Below are positions 31,421 through 42,262 of a stretch of DNA of 64,000 bases, one piece after another. The DNA lies in assembly GCF_000699445.3 (NCBI RefSeq), contig NC_067199.1:34890902-34954901 (forward strand). Reading direction: 5' to 3'. The position numbers and the translations under genes were made by a program. The notes beneath the pieces are model-generated. The model searched no databases. It was not told the DNA's origin and worked only from the letters and a program-made list of their open reading frames with translations. The stretch comes from Schistosoma haematobium. Its lineage: Eukaryota; Platyhelminthes; Trematoda; Strigeidida; Schistosomatidae. Numbering within the stretch: the first letter of the stretch is position 1; each line of letters opens with the position of its first letter.

Positions 31421-31713
31421 ATCAGAAGGGGTTTGTGGAGGTTTTAGAAATTTCACATATTGAAATCATGAGTCAATTGAAGCTACACCACCATGAAAAA
31501 CCTGGAAGCACTGGGCTGCCGTTTCGTCTTAGTATGGCACTCCTCGGCAGTGCGCATCCACAATAGGTCCTGGGTTCGAATCTCGCTAGGTGGGATCGTG
31601 GATGAGCGCTGTTGAGGAGTCCCATACTAGGACGAAACGACCGTCCAATGCTTCCAGGTTTTCCATGGTGGTCTAGCTTCAATTGATTCATGATTTTAAT
31701 CTGTGAAATAACA
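31421..31713. mobile_element. SINE-A foldback pair (two half units, head to head)
   Basis: 31421-31561 is SINE-A in minus orientation (3' end to hammerhead, ends GCGCATCCAC). 31562-31713 is SINE-A in plus orientation, starting inside the tRNA-like module (GGTCCTGGGTTCGAATCTCG) and running through hammerhead and 3' region. Both hammerheads are dead (CCGAGGA and UUGAGGA). The pair forms a ~290-bp inverted structure. Confidence 0.85.
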
Positions 31714-32224
31714 ACAATGACAAAATTAAAGAGCCATTAACTTTCTTTTCTTTTTTAATCTTTTTCTTTTTCAATTAATACTCATAAAGAGTAAAGATGA
31801 ACAACAGCTGATAAACAAGAATGAATCAAAAGAAAAGTGAACAAAAAAAAACTAATTTTTTTCCTTTTCTTTGGATCTTATTACAAGTATGATTATGTCA
31901 ATGCTGTATTATGACCATATGTCCATTTATTCTTGAATAACATACTTCAATACAAGATAACAGTATTAATAATGATAATAATATTAATACCAAGTGGATG
32001 TTTAACATACATCTGCCTAATAAATATTCATCCCCACTAAAGAAACATCATGGACACTTGTGTTAGTGTTGATAAAGAAATGTTTGTTTGTTTGTTGGAA
32101 ATAACATACATATTGAAGAAATGATTGTAACGAAACTAAGTGTACTAGTTTTTTTTGTTGCTGTTTAGTTGGTATTTATGATAACCTATTCTTATACACA
32201 CAGCTCCCTTTATCATTTTGAAAA
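31714..32224. other. No gene recognised
   Basis: AT-rich. Confidence 0.35.
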
Positions 32225-33010
32225 GAGCAAGAACAAAGATTCTAGCAGAATAGCATGAATTCATTTAATTTCGTAGGGTCTAGTCAACTGCTTACAACCT
32301 GTGATATTTAAAAATCATAATTACATAATGGGTTTAAGTTGCTTACATGAGAGGGTTTGGTTGGAAGTTATATTGAAGACATGTTCGTAAAGTATATCAT
32401 GGGTGTAAATGAAATTAATAGACTGAATATTGTAAATATATACCTAATGTGAAAGAATGTTCTACAACATTATTTGTCCTAGTATGGGACTCTTTAGCAG
32501 TGCGCATCCACGAACCCGCCCCCACACAGCGGGGTTCGAACCCAGAACCTACTGGCTTCGCGCGCTCGCGAGGAGCAGGATCTTGGATGCGCACTGTTGA
32601 GGAGTCCCATACTAGGATGAAACGGCCGTCCACTGCTTCCAGGTTTTCCATGGTGGTCTAGCTTCAATTGACTCATGATTTCAACCTGTGAAATTTCCTA
32701 AAATCTCCACAAAACTCATTCTGATAACATTACTTGTGACAACAGTTCAAAAGTGGGTTAGAAACAATTGATTACATAATTAATAAACATTGATAGGAAT
32801 ATAGTGAGTAGAGTTCAGTTGAAAGATTATTCATTTGAAAGATAGTTGAAAAAATAAAATAAAATAAATGATGTAATAAATGCAAAAGGAAAAATGGAAA
32901 AATTTTTTAAGGTGCAGCGAAAGAATATTTGTCACCAAGGCAAGGAAAGATTAACCACCGTCTCCTTTTGAATACATAGGTCAGGTTTTTGATGCCTGAT
33001 GACAACGGCT
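32225..33010 (-). mobile_element. Penelope-like element 3' region, copy 1 (split by SINE)
   Basis: Matches the 3' region below the GIY-YIG remnant at 33713-34009: GGTGCAGCGAAAGAATATTT and GTCACCAAGGCAAGGAAAG parallel 33695-33728, and GTCAACTGCTTACAACCTGT parallels 33319-33338. It therefore holds a few C-terminal codons plus the 3' UTR/terminal repeat of a Penelope-like retroelement. A SINE interrupts it at 32478-32725. Confidence 0.7.
32478..32725. mobile_element. SINE-A foldback pair inserted in the Penelope-like element
   Basis: Flanked by AACATTATTTGT (32466-32477) and AACATTACTTGT (32726-32737), a 12-bp target duplication with one difference; the related unbroken sequence at 33500-33525 lacks the insert. 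The left half is minus, from hammerhead stem II to the tRNA-like region. The right half is plus, a near-complete 3' part ending CTCCACAAAACTCATTCTGA. The plus hammerhead has C3 changed to U. Confidence 0.88.
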
Positions 33011-33020
33011 TTTGAACTGT

Positions 33021-33215
33021 TGTCACAATTAATGTTGTAGAATATTCTTTCACATTAGGTATATATTTACAATATTCAGTTAGCAATTTAAACCCATTAT
33101 GTAATTATAATTTTTAAATATCACAAGTTGTAAGCAGTTGACGAGAACCTACGAAATAAAATGAATTCATGCTATTCTGCTAGAATCTTTGTTCTTGCTC
33201 TTTTCAAACTATTTT
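33021..33215 (+). mobile_element. Penelope-like terminal region, inverted copy
   Basis: Reverse-complement copy of the terminal block at 32240-32470 (GAATATTCTTTCACATTAGG, CACAAGTTGTAAGCAGTTGA). Inverted neighbours of terminal repeats are typical for Penelope-like elements. Confidence 0.65.
33134..33180 (+). ncRNA. Candidate decayed hammerhead of a Penelope-like element
   Basis: Stem I GCAG/CUGC, core UUGACGA (C3 changed), a short poorly paired stem II region, GAAA, stem III beginning AUA/UAU and holding the palindrome AUGAAUUCAU, cleavage expected after AUU. The aligned minus copies are at 32245-32291 and 33281-33328, and a copy near 52850-52885 keeps CUGAUGA but loses GAAA. Hammerheads in Penelope-like elements are established; this assignment is tentative. 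Confidence 0.4.
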
Positions 33216-33229
33216 TAGTCGAATTTTCA

Positions 33230-34009
33230 CACACCTAGTTCCCTTTATTATCTTGAAAAGACTAAGAACAAGGATTCTAACAGAATAGCATGAATTTATT
33301 TTTATTTCGTTTGGTTCTCGTCAACTGCTTACAACCTGTGATATTTATAAATTATAATTACATAATGGGTTTAAATTACTAACATGAGAGGGTTTGTTTG
33401 GAAGTTATATTGAAGACATACTCGTATAGTATAGCAAGGGTATAAACAAATTAAATAGACTGAATACTGTAAATATATACCTTATGTGAAAGAACATTCT
33501 ATAACATTGATTGTAACAACAGTTTAAACGGCCAGAAACAAGTGATGACATAATGAGTAAACATTGATCGGAATATAGTAAGTAGAGCTCAGTTGATAAA
33601 ATAAGATTATTAATTTGGAGGATAGTTGAAATAAAACTCAATCATGTAATAAATGCAGGAAAAAGTTTTTAAAAAAAGAAAAAGATTTTAAGATGCAGCG
33701 AAGGCATATTTGTCACCAAGGCAAGGAAAGATTAATATACATCTCCTTTTGAACACATAAGTTAGGTTTTCGAAGGCTGATAGAAACAGCTTCAACAAAC
33801 TTCAGGAGATTGGAGTTTGGCTGCTTGCTAATCACCTTGAAAGATTGCAAGGCATGTACCTGATGTCTTGTATCAAGGAGATGTTTGATGATTGCACTGT
33901 TTAGAGTTTTTCTTCCTCTTGTTCTGAGACTTTTTGTAACACACTCGAAAAATCTGAGATATTCCCTCCTTTCTATTCGTCCAGTGTAGCTGCTTTGGCA
34001 GGTACACAT
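33230..34009 (-). mobile_element. Penelope-like element 3' region, copy 2, with GIY-YIG end
   Basis: From the GIY-YIG coding remnant (33713-34009) through the 3' UTR to the terminal block at 33235-33330. It gives the orientation for the neighbouring pieces. Confidence 0.75.
33713..34009 (-). pseudogene. GIY-YIG endonuclease C-terminus of a Penelope-like element
   Basis: 98 codons. CTCQSSYTGRIERREYLRFF corresponds to the YIG part of a GIY-YIG nuclease (here YTGR, with the conserved arginine), and SAIIKHLLDTRHQV corresponds to the S-x-I-x-KHL...H block. Penelope-like retroelements carry this nuclease C-terminal to their reverse transcriptase. No RT was found upstream (34010-34800), so this is a 5'-truncated copy; the first GIY motif is also missing. 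Confidence 0.75.
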
Positions 34010-34835
34010 AAATTTATAAATACAACTGGCGGTAATATGAAAGGGGTACTTGTCAACCTTTGATTAAGTTACTGAACATGTTTTATAGAGAATTAAAAGT
34101 TTAGCCGCCGGATAAGTTCTGGCTAGCTCAGTCGAATTAACATAAAAACGAATGAATCAGTGGATAGTTATCACTTTTTTATTCTAGCACAACACTCCAT
34201 TGTTATTTATACCCCTAACTCATTCAAAGGTCAAATTTAGGAACTGACGGCTTGCTTGAATATTTGGACTACCTATTCCTGACATCAAGATATTTCAACA
34301 AGTTATCTGCTTGTACTTTTTGCTTCAACAAATCATTATGTCAATTAACTGCATAACCTATCCAGGCGCGTTTATGAAAAGTTGATGATCTTTCGCTGTA
34401 CAAGTTAGGAAAGAACACAATTACAGACATTGTGGTTGCTGGCAATATACATTATTCAGATGTCGATTCCTGAACTACTAACATCTAATTGACGACCACT
34501 TAATATTTATTGTCAGGATCGATCAAAAAATAAGAAAAGGAAACTTGTCGAAATACATTGTGCTGAGAATTCTATATCGTACCAAAAATATAATACTGAA
34601 TAAAGCTAATAATAATCATCGTACAAGTCTCCAGTTTTAATCGATCAAGGATACAGAACTGTGAACCTTTTAACAAAATAGTCATTATTTTTATTTTATG
34701 TTCAGCTGTGTGATATTCAGAATTAATTTACAATATTCACTTCGCCGGTGAATGAAACTCGAAACATAAATCTATACTTATTTTTTGAAATTAGTATTAT
34801 ATTTTACCAATCAATATCATTAGTTTAATAGTTGG
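34010..34835. other. No gene recognised
   Basis: No reverse transcriptase motifs seen in any frame by eye. Confidence 0.35.
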
Positions 34836-35062
34836 ATTCATGAATCGATTAAAACTAGACCATCATGGAAAATCTGGAAGCACTGGACAGCCGTTTCGTT
34901 CTGTTGTGGGACTTCTCAGTAGTGCGCATCCACCATCCTGCTCCCTCATGCGAGATTCGAACCCAGGACCTATCGGTCTAGCGCGCAAACGTTTAACCTC
35001 TAGACCACTGAGTAGACATTTAACGGTGTTAATGTTTAACTTCAACCAATCCACCAATATTA
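34836..35062 (-). mobile_element. SINE-A copy
   Basis: 3' region, hammerhead and tRNA-like region with inverted B box (GATTCGAACCCAGGA). The ribozyme core reads CUGAGAA (invariant G8 changed), hence dead. Confidence 0.85.
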
Positions 35063-35645
35063 TTAAATTCATTCAGTTTCTCATGTACTCTTATTATCTA
35101 TGAACAGAACAGATGATGATGAATGCATGATTTTTTTCTTCTCACATATTGTTTATATTCCAATATTAGTAAGATTTATTTTTCCCTTTCCTCAATAGAT
35201 TTCTTAATAGACCTGTAGATGATAAAATTTAATCTACTGTCATTTTGATTGTTGTTTTTTTATACGACTAATTCCCGTAATCTGTTGTAATAATATGTAA
35301 ATAAATGTAATATACCTAGAGGGAATAAGATTCTGTTCATATAATTATCCATCTTGTTTATTTACTTAGGTCTGAGTAATTTCGTAAATAGCCTTTAATT
35401 ATTATGGTAAATTCTAGCTTCAAAATGTTTACCTTTTATATCAAATAATAATATTTTATTTCATGATTTAAAATGATGAATAAGTACAGGAAATAGGTTT
35501 AAAACTGTTTAACATGATAGATGACACTCCATTATTTGATCTAGTAGGCGTCACATTTAAGTTTAAGTGAAATCATAAGCAGATTAATGAATAAAATGCC
35601 ATGCCGACAAAATAAAACTCATCTCCTGCATTTTTAATAGTTTAT
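35063..35645. other. No gene recognised
   Basis: AT-rich. Confidence 0.35.
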
Positions 35646-35880
35646 ATCATTATCCGATCTAAACTAGATCACCAGTAGAAACCTGGAAGTACTGGATAGG
35701 CGTTTCGTCCTAGTGTGGGACTCATCAGCGACGCTCATTTACGAGGCCATACACGGAATTGAATCCAGGACATTAGGTCTCACACATGAACGTTTAATCT
35801 TTAGACCACTGAGTCGGTATCCATGTGTTAATGTCTAACTTAAACAGGTTCGCGACGTTGTACAGCCTTCATCTGTTGCT
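35646..35880 (-). mobile_element. SINE-A, diverged copy
   Basis: Recognised by CTAGATCACCAGTAGAAACC, the hammerhead complement (GTTTCGTCCTAGTGTGGGAC) and a tRNA-like region. The core CUGAUGA with GAAA and a 4-bp stem II survive, but stem I is disrupted. A scrap of the SINE leader (GACTCCTGGAGTTCCAGTGAG) lies in plus orientation at 36014-36034. Confidence 0.7.
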
Positions 35881-36059
35881 CGGCATAGATACCTGTCGCA
35901 CATCTAACACGGATAGAACTTTATCGGTCACATTTGCGAAACTTACTCAGTCTCTACAAATCCCCTACACTAATAATCATCATATGTTCACTAGTGACCA
36001 GTTTTAAGATTTGACTCCTGGAGTTCCAGTGAGAAGTTGTGACTAAAGGAGTATGCGGC

Positions 36060-37194
36060 TCGCAATTACAGTGTAACGGATAATGTACACCAAGCAGTTA
36101 CTTTTGACTGAAAATATCAACTACCAGATGCTAGTTTGATAATCTTAGAGTACTGTGTTCACTACAAGACCTAAAGATTCTGGGTTCTCTACCATTCCAG
36201 ATTTCCGCATAGATGTACGGTGTCAAGAAGTTCCAAAATGGACTGTAATATTTGTCCAATTCCCTATGGTTTTCAGTGGTTCTTCAAGTGTTATCATTTT
36301 GTGACGAAAATTAACTTTATATAAAATACTCGTCATATTTCACTAAAATCATAATTATCACGTGGATATAAGTGCAAAAAAATGTTCAGAACTGACATAC
36401 AATAGAAATACAAAATACTTACCACAGTTTAGACACAGTTTGAACAATATAGTGAATGGTTCTGGATGCAGTATGTATTCAGAATATTGATATAATTAAT
36501 CGTCGAACTATCTAGAAATTAAAATAACTACATTTTTAGAAAAAAACATTTATCGGCAAAGATATAAATACTATTGAAGAGTCAAAGGTGATTTCCTTAA
36601 TGAAGGGATCTAAATTATTGAATCATTGGAAATTAGATAGGACAGCAATTCTGCCACATTCCATGCTGGAACTTATCGAGTATATGACGTCTATTTATCT
36701 GGATATTTATAATATTAAAAGCCTAATTAGTCGAAATTTAATGGTCTGTGCTGTTCAACTTCACTAAACTTATTAATATATCGCAAATAGTCTCATGATT
36801 TATCAAAACCTGAATGCACTGCATTTAATAACAAATGTTTCTTTAAACATAATTGCTTTAATTGATGATAGTAATTAATAAATCCAATCGATTTTGATTG
36901 TTCATTGGATTTCCATGTTCAGTGGTTGAATAATCTTGTCAAGAATTTACTCTAGTTGTCATTGGTCGATATGACAGACTTGAACTTATATTTGCTTTGA
37001 AATTTAAACTCATTTCGCACGATGCCAGAGTTAGACAATTGATTGATGAGGTAACTAGTTTCGAACTGACCTCTAGTAGAACTGAAATGTATACCACAAC
37101 GGATAGTCGAATTACAACCAATATATACAGATTTCATTTAGCATTAAGAATCACACAATATGACATCGTTTACAACACTCTAACCACTTAATAC
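36060..37194. other. No gene recognised
   Basis: Mostly AT-rich; a less AT-rich patch at 36130-36300 may be an old repeat. Confidence 0.35.
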
Positions 37195-37204
37195 AACTGC
37201 GATT

Positions 37205-37325
37205 ATAAGATGGTTGTTGGAGGTAGTCAACAGGAAACCATGGACCTAGGTTTAATGTTGTTTGGAATTCGTCAGCAAGGTGGACCTGTAACCTTGACGG
37301 AACTGGTGCTCCCTGACGTATTCGG
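37205..37325 (-). mobile_element. SINE-B fragment, inverted
   Basis: Reverse complement of the SINE-B hammerhead block (GTCAACAGGAAACCATGGAC, CAGCAAGGTGGACCTGTAAC). Minus-strand core CUGACGA is kept, but the GAAA block is altered to UAAA. It lies back to back with the plus unit that follows. Confidence 0.8.
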
Positions 37326-37447
37326 TCCCGTGTCACTTGATCGATAGCATTCGATCTGCACTGAGAAGGACCTGACGCACATGACATTGATCATCACCCA
37401 GTGATCAATCAATTGTGAATACATCCGAGTCCTACAGGAGGGCACTC

Positions 37448-37520
37448 GCGGCCCGGATAGCCCAGTAGTAACGTCTCTGACTGTGAAGCTGGGTGATACC
37501 GGATCGAATCCGTCAGGGAG
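37448..37520 (+). promoter_or_regulatory. tRNA-like pol III promoter of SINE-B
   Basis: A-box-like GGATAGCCCAGTAGTAACG (37455 on) and B box GGATCGAATCC (37501-37511), spaced as in a tRNA. It resembles a tRNA in length, but the acceptor stem is not restored. Confidence 0.75.
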
Positions 37521-37547
37521 CACCAGTTCCCTCAAGCTTACAGGTAC

Positions 37548-37592
37548 ACCTTGCTGACGAGTACCAAATAGCATGAAACCTAGATCTAGGGT
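37548..37592 (+). ncRNA. Hammerhead ribozyme in SINE-B, core intact
   Basis: Stem I ACCUUG/UAGGGU (two G-U pairs), core CUGACGA, stem II GUAC/GCAU (one mismatch), loop CAAAUA, GAAA, stem III ACCUAGAU, cleavage after AUC. All invariant core bases are present; the stems are weakened compared with the family consensus. Confidence 0.78.
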
Positions 37593-37762
37593 TTCCTGTT
37601 GACTATCTCCAACTACTATCTCATCTCAACATAATGTACGCAATGTCGAGTCACCTAGAATAATGGCCACGTTGCGACTTGGTCGATGGCATTCGATCTT
37701 CACTAAGAATAACCTGACACACATGACATTGATCACCACCCAGTAATCAATCAATTGTGAAT

Positions 37763-38839
37763 AACTGCCATTCCGCTTCTACTTAACAACTTAACTTTAA
37801 ATTGACGATATCGATATTTTGTTCAGAGGCTAATTAAATTCAGGATAAGTTATTAGATTATGATATACACATTCTCTTTACTGACTAATTTCATAGCTTT
37901 CCATTTAGTTTTATATTTTTCTAACGGTTTACTTCAAGGTTATGGATTCTGTTCCTCTTCTACACTAATTCTTTTTTTTTAAAATATTATTTTTGTCCAT
38001 TAAATAAGACATATCCTTCTAGTAAAATAAAATACGCCACCTTATTATTTCAAATCTTAATTTATCACCTTTTTCTTTTAAAAAAATATATAGTTGTACA
38101 TTTGGAGAACAATGTAAACTGCTAAACAATTTGTAACAGGTAACAAAGGAGTAGAAAAGAATATTGAAAGTAGGAAGACAGTTAGAGAAGACATAAAGTT
38201 GAAGTAAACTACATTTTCACTAGTGTCATGACATATATAGTATAATATGGTGTTGGTGTAATATAGTATAATATAATATAGTACAAACACAAGCACAGTG
38301 TACCTGAATAAAAACCACAATAACAGTGTTAATTAAATTACATATTTCAATATAGAATATGTTTACTAATAAGAACATATATCTTAATAATCAAAGTAGA
38401 TTCAAGTAACAAATATACTACACATGCACTGATGTTATTTATGTATATGTTAGAAGAAATTGTTGTTGTTTTTTTGTTTTGGATTATATATACTTCCTGT
38501 AATTCATAAATTCAACTAACCCAATCGACATTACATATATTACGTATTATCAAACAGAAACTACTTATTCTGTAATATCAGTAGTTTGAAACGATTCTTG
38601 TCAAAAAAAGGAGAAGGATTCGAAGAATCTGACCATTTGCATTATTTTTTTATTGTGTCAAATGAAAAATATATATATCCATTTTTAACTCTTTAAATGG
38701 TCAAACACGTTTTTAGAGATCAGTAAATATGACTTCAACTAAAGCTTTGATAAAAGGTATGAAATAATTAATTCAATTCGTAATGGATCGGTTTATCCCG
38801 TTGTTGATATTTTGACTGAATTTTAATCAGTGTTGAATG
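37763..38839. other. No gene recognised
   Basis: AT-rich; TATAATATAG repeats at 38225-38282. Confidence 0.4.
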
Positions 38840-39030
38840 GTATATATATACATCCTATACAGATTGTCTTGATAATGCTATTTAGTCACAAGCATTATCA
38901 GAAAGGACGGATGGTGGCTGTCAGTAGAATTCAGGAAGTGCTTTTCATCTTACTTGTGATACACTAGCTAGATATACGTACATTCCAGTGTTAATGTTCA
39001 CTTTCGGACTCGAACGTAGTACTATACTGA
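38840..39030 (-). mobile_element. Sm-alpha-like copy, degenerate
   Basis: Contains ACATCCTATACAGATTGTCT, GGATGGTGGCTGTCAGTAGA, a ruined hammerhead, and GGACTCGAAC (inverted B-box-like). Confidence 0.6.
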
Positions 39031-39842
39031 GTATTTCACTATTGTTTTAAATTTTTAAACTGTGTTGATCTTTCTTTATTGATGAACGTATTAGTTAAGT
39101 TTTCCAGTAATGGAAACAATCACCAACATTTTCTGAATTTGACTATTTTATTAAACTCTATGATCTTATTTTCGACTTCGTTAACTGAATTCATGATTCC
39201 TCACAACTAGAATTACAATAAATGTCGAATTCAGTAATTAGTTATAGACAGTTGAATGATATTTTGGGTTTCTGGAAAATAATGAAATTGAAAACTATTT
39301 TTATTCGGTATATGATACCATTTTCTTATTCATTTTGAAATAAATGGGATAAAAAGGATATGAAACGGATGTTTTGAACCATTTTTACGATATCATAATT
39401 ATTAAACTCTGTCGGTCGATACAACTAGATCAACAACAGAGAATCGACAAAAGAATACGTGTTTTCGCTGACCGTTTTGTTTAGATAACTTATTCCTATA
39501 AACAGTTTAATGATAACATCTCTGACTATGTGTACAAGATGACACAGATCTAAATTTCACGACGAGTATTAGTTTATTCAAGAACACAAATCTAACATGA
39601 AAATTAAGTTTATGACTTTTCATCAACCACTGAATAGAGTGGACTCTAGCGGTATGTCATTTAAATTATTGTTCATACTTAAACATAAAAGACCATACAA
39701 GTGTCACATTGATCACTACATTGTAACCGACTAGTATACAATTATTTTTAAATAAATTAATCATTTAAAGTAAAATGTACTCATTTGTGTTCTTAATTGA
39801 TATTAACCAGAGATTTAATTTTCCATACGAGAGCTTACCTTT
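39031..39842. other. No gene recognised
   Basis: AT-rich. Confidence 0.35.
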
Positions 39843-40300
39843 TGACCCTGGTACGGCCGAGAGTGGGGAGAGTCAACTCTCCATCTCAAAATGCTCTCAT
39901 GTGACTACGTGCATACAACCACTGCTAGGGAAGTCCTACTCACTGTCTTGTTTACGAAATTGAGAGGACGAAAAGCTAATGTCCGACACATTAACCGTGT
40001 TGGTAGACAAGGAGAGTTCACCTAGGGGAGTTGGAAAACCCTGGTTCTAAACCAATCGAGCACATGGGATCCAGGATCCTGAGGGAACAAATGGCAAATA
40101 AACCTATTGTTGGTCACTAGCCACCATGGGACTGCATCTCCTGACGTTGCTCCATTGCGTTGTGGCCCCCTAAGAAAACCACCTGCTTCGGTCTGGTAAC
40201 TCTGGCAGTAACAAAGCCCACACACAAATCACTTGATTTGTGTGACATATATGTAATCGGTGCCTCTTTGCACCAAGATTTACGTTCAAACAAATTTTTA
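39843..40300 (+). mobile_element. R470 retroposon copy
   Basis: Near full length, starting GGTACGGCCGAGAGTGGGGA and ending near TTTGCACCAAGATTTACGTT. A small internal deletion lies near 40160, where the segment after GTTGTGG is shorter than in the copy at 9759. Confidence 0.8.
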
Positions 40301-40377
40301 AGAAAGTTCTACGTGATAAGTTTAGAAGAAAGTAATTTTTTCTTCTATTTGTTAAAAGAAATAATATATTAATTTAG

Positions 40378-40741
40378 TAGTTGAAATCATGAGTCGGTTA
40401 AAGCTAGATCACCATGGGAAATCTGGAAGCACTAGATGGTCATTTCATCCGATTGTGGGGACTTCTCAGTAGTAGGCATCCACCCCTCCCCCCATGCGGG
40501 ATTCGAACCCAGGACCTATCAGTCTCCCGCGCGAACGCTTGTCCACTAGACCACTGAGCAGGCATCCGACGGTGTTAATTTTTAACTTCAACCAATCCAC
40601 GAAATTGGGCCGCCGTACACCATTGTCATCACTGCGTTACTATCTCACAACAGACTCGGTTGAACTCCACTGGACACTACTTCTCACTGGAACTCCAGGA
40701 ATTACCTCTTGAAGCCAATCACTAGTGAGCATATGTTACTT
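40378..40741 (-). mobile_element. SINE-A, full-length unit
   Basis: Second nearly complete copy, with leader, tRNA-like module (inverted B box GGATTCGAACCC) and 3' region. The hammerhead is dead. As at 27380, its 5' end is followed within a few bases by the 3' end of another unit (from 40745). Confidence 0.85.
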
Positions 40742-40743
40742 CA

Positions 40744-40905
40744 TATCAGAAGGGTGTTTTGTGGATATTATAGTAATTTCAATGGTTAAGATCATGAATC
40801 AATTGAAGCTAGACCTAGTATAGTGCTCCTCAGCAATGTGCATGGACTCATGATTTCAACTATTAAATTACTACAGTCTCCACAAAACCTCTTCTTAAAA
40901 ATAAT
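40744..40905. mobile_element. SINE-A miniature foldback pair
   Basis: Minus 3' region (TATCAGAAGGGTGTTTTGTG to GAAGCTAGAC), a jump to a short hammerhead piece (CTAGTATAGTGCTCCTCAGC), then the plus 3' region (GACTCATGATTTCAAC to CTCCACAAAACCTCTTCT). ~160 bp, almost palindromic. Confidence 0.8.
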
Positions 40906-42083
40906 GTATTATAAAGTAAACTTTATTCAATCAAAGGTAATTTGAAATTCAATGATTACATATTCCATTTATGAATTTGATAAATAAATATAATTCAATG
41001 CCACCCTCAACAACAACAACACACACACATATATATATATACATATATACATATGAAGGTGCTTTTTTTAAATCACAACATTATAATGACCTTAGATAAT
41101 CATATTAATAAGTTTACTTTATAATAAAAACATTATCCATTTATGTTGGCTTATTCATATGTATCAGATATATATTTAGTCTTATTTGTAAAGTTTATGT
41201 CTTCAACACCATCAACAATAACAACAACTAATCAAACCATTTCAATGTATTAAATATGAGCTTAATGTAAACCTGTGTATATATTTTACAGAAGACATAG
41301 AGGTGAATTTAAACATTTCATTTTTTATATAATAACTCAACCTATAAATTCTAGTTTGTTATATAACCTCTTTTCTAATCATTAGACCAGAATTTATTAT
41401 TATTATTATTATCATACTTAACATTGAAATAGTCGAACAAGTACTCCTGACTATGGTATATAAAGTGAATATATACTTGATCTTAACTTGTTACTACACC
41501 TGTACAAACAATTTCGTTATTTATTTGACTGATGTACAAAGAATAAGATTACACTTTACTATATACATATATATATAAGCACAAACAGATAGACAGGAAA
41601 ATGGTCATACCTGGACATATTGTTTCATTGAACATTATTTTACATTCATTTGAATTTCTGCCTTCTTTTGTGTTCTGTTTATCAATATAATCATGAAAAT
41701 GTTCATTTATAATGTATCACAAAATACTTTATATATATATATGTGATTTGCATATCGTTCCTAAGACAACGATAAATATTACTGCCTATATGTTTCGGTA
41801 TTTGTATTGTATTGTAGAACAGTGACCATAATTGAATTCTATGCCTTGCTTTTATTACATTACATGAATATTTAATAGAAAATTGAATGTAGTTGATAAG
41901 TTTGAAATGTTTATTGTTTTAGATAGCAAAAATATTAAACGAACAAATAAAGCTTAATTATCTGCTGAGAACTACATTCCAACATAATAGTCTAAAAGCA
42001 TTATACATATGTTGGCAAACGGAATTGTTAGACACTAATTCTTAAGGGTCACTGATTTGAGCATTGTTGATTAGTAGTAGGTG
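40906..42083. other. No gene recognised
   Basis: AT-rich with short (CA)n/(TA)n at 41020-41050 and 41740. Confidence 0.4.
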
Positions 42084-42262
42084 CGGTTGTTTACTTAGGC
42101 TTGTTGGCCTATTTACAGCATCTCCAAGTGACTGTACCCCGAGTTCATCTTTATAGCTGCTACAAATCGTTATACACAGTTTTGATGTCTGCCACGAATT
42201 CTCAGCGACAAATGTTCTTTGATATACTCTTTCCTTTTGGCTTTGGGGATTTCAGCTTATGG
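42084..42262 (-). mobile_element. Old RTE 3' fragment
   Basis: Highly diverged match to the RTE 3' block: TTTACTTAGGCTTGTTGGCC and CAAATGTTCTTTGATATACT, then CCTTTTGGCTTTGGGGATTT, parallel to 28445-28640. A 121-codon plus-strand frame over it is incidental. Confidence 0.6.

Larger units (their letters stand above)
37326..37762 (+). mobile_element. SINE-B, 1.25 tandem units, 342-bp period
   Basis: The block CATTCGATCT...CTGACGCACATGACATTGAT...CAATTGTGAAT occurs at 37348-37424 and again at 37690-37762, 342 bp apart and in the same direction. Between them: a tRNA-like module (37448-37520), a hammerhead (37548-37592) and a ~100-bp tail. This is head-to-tail structure, not a single retroposed unit. 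Confidence 0.85.
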
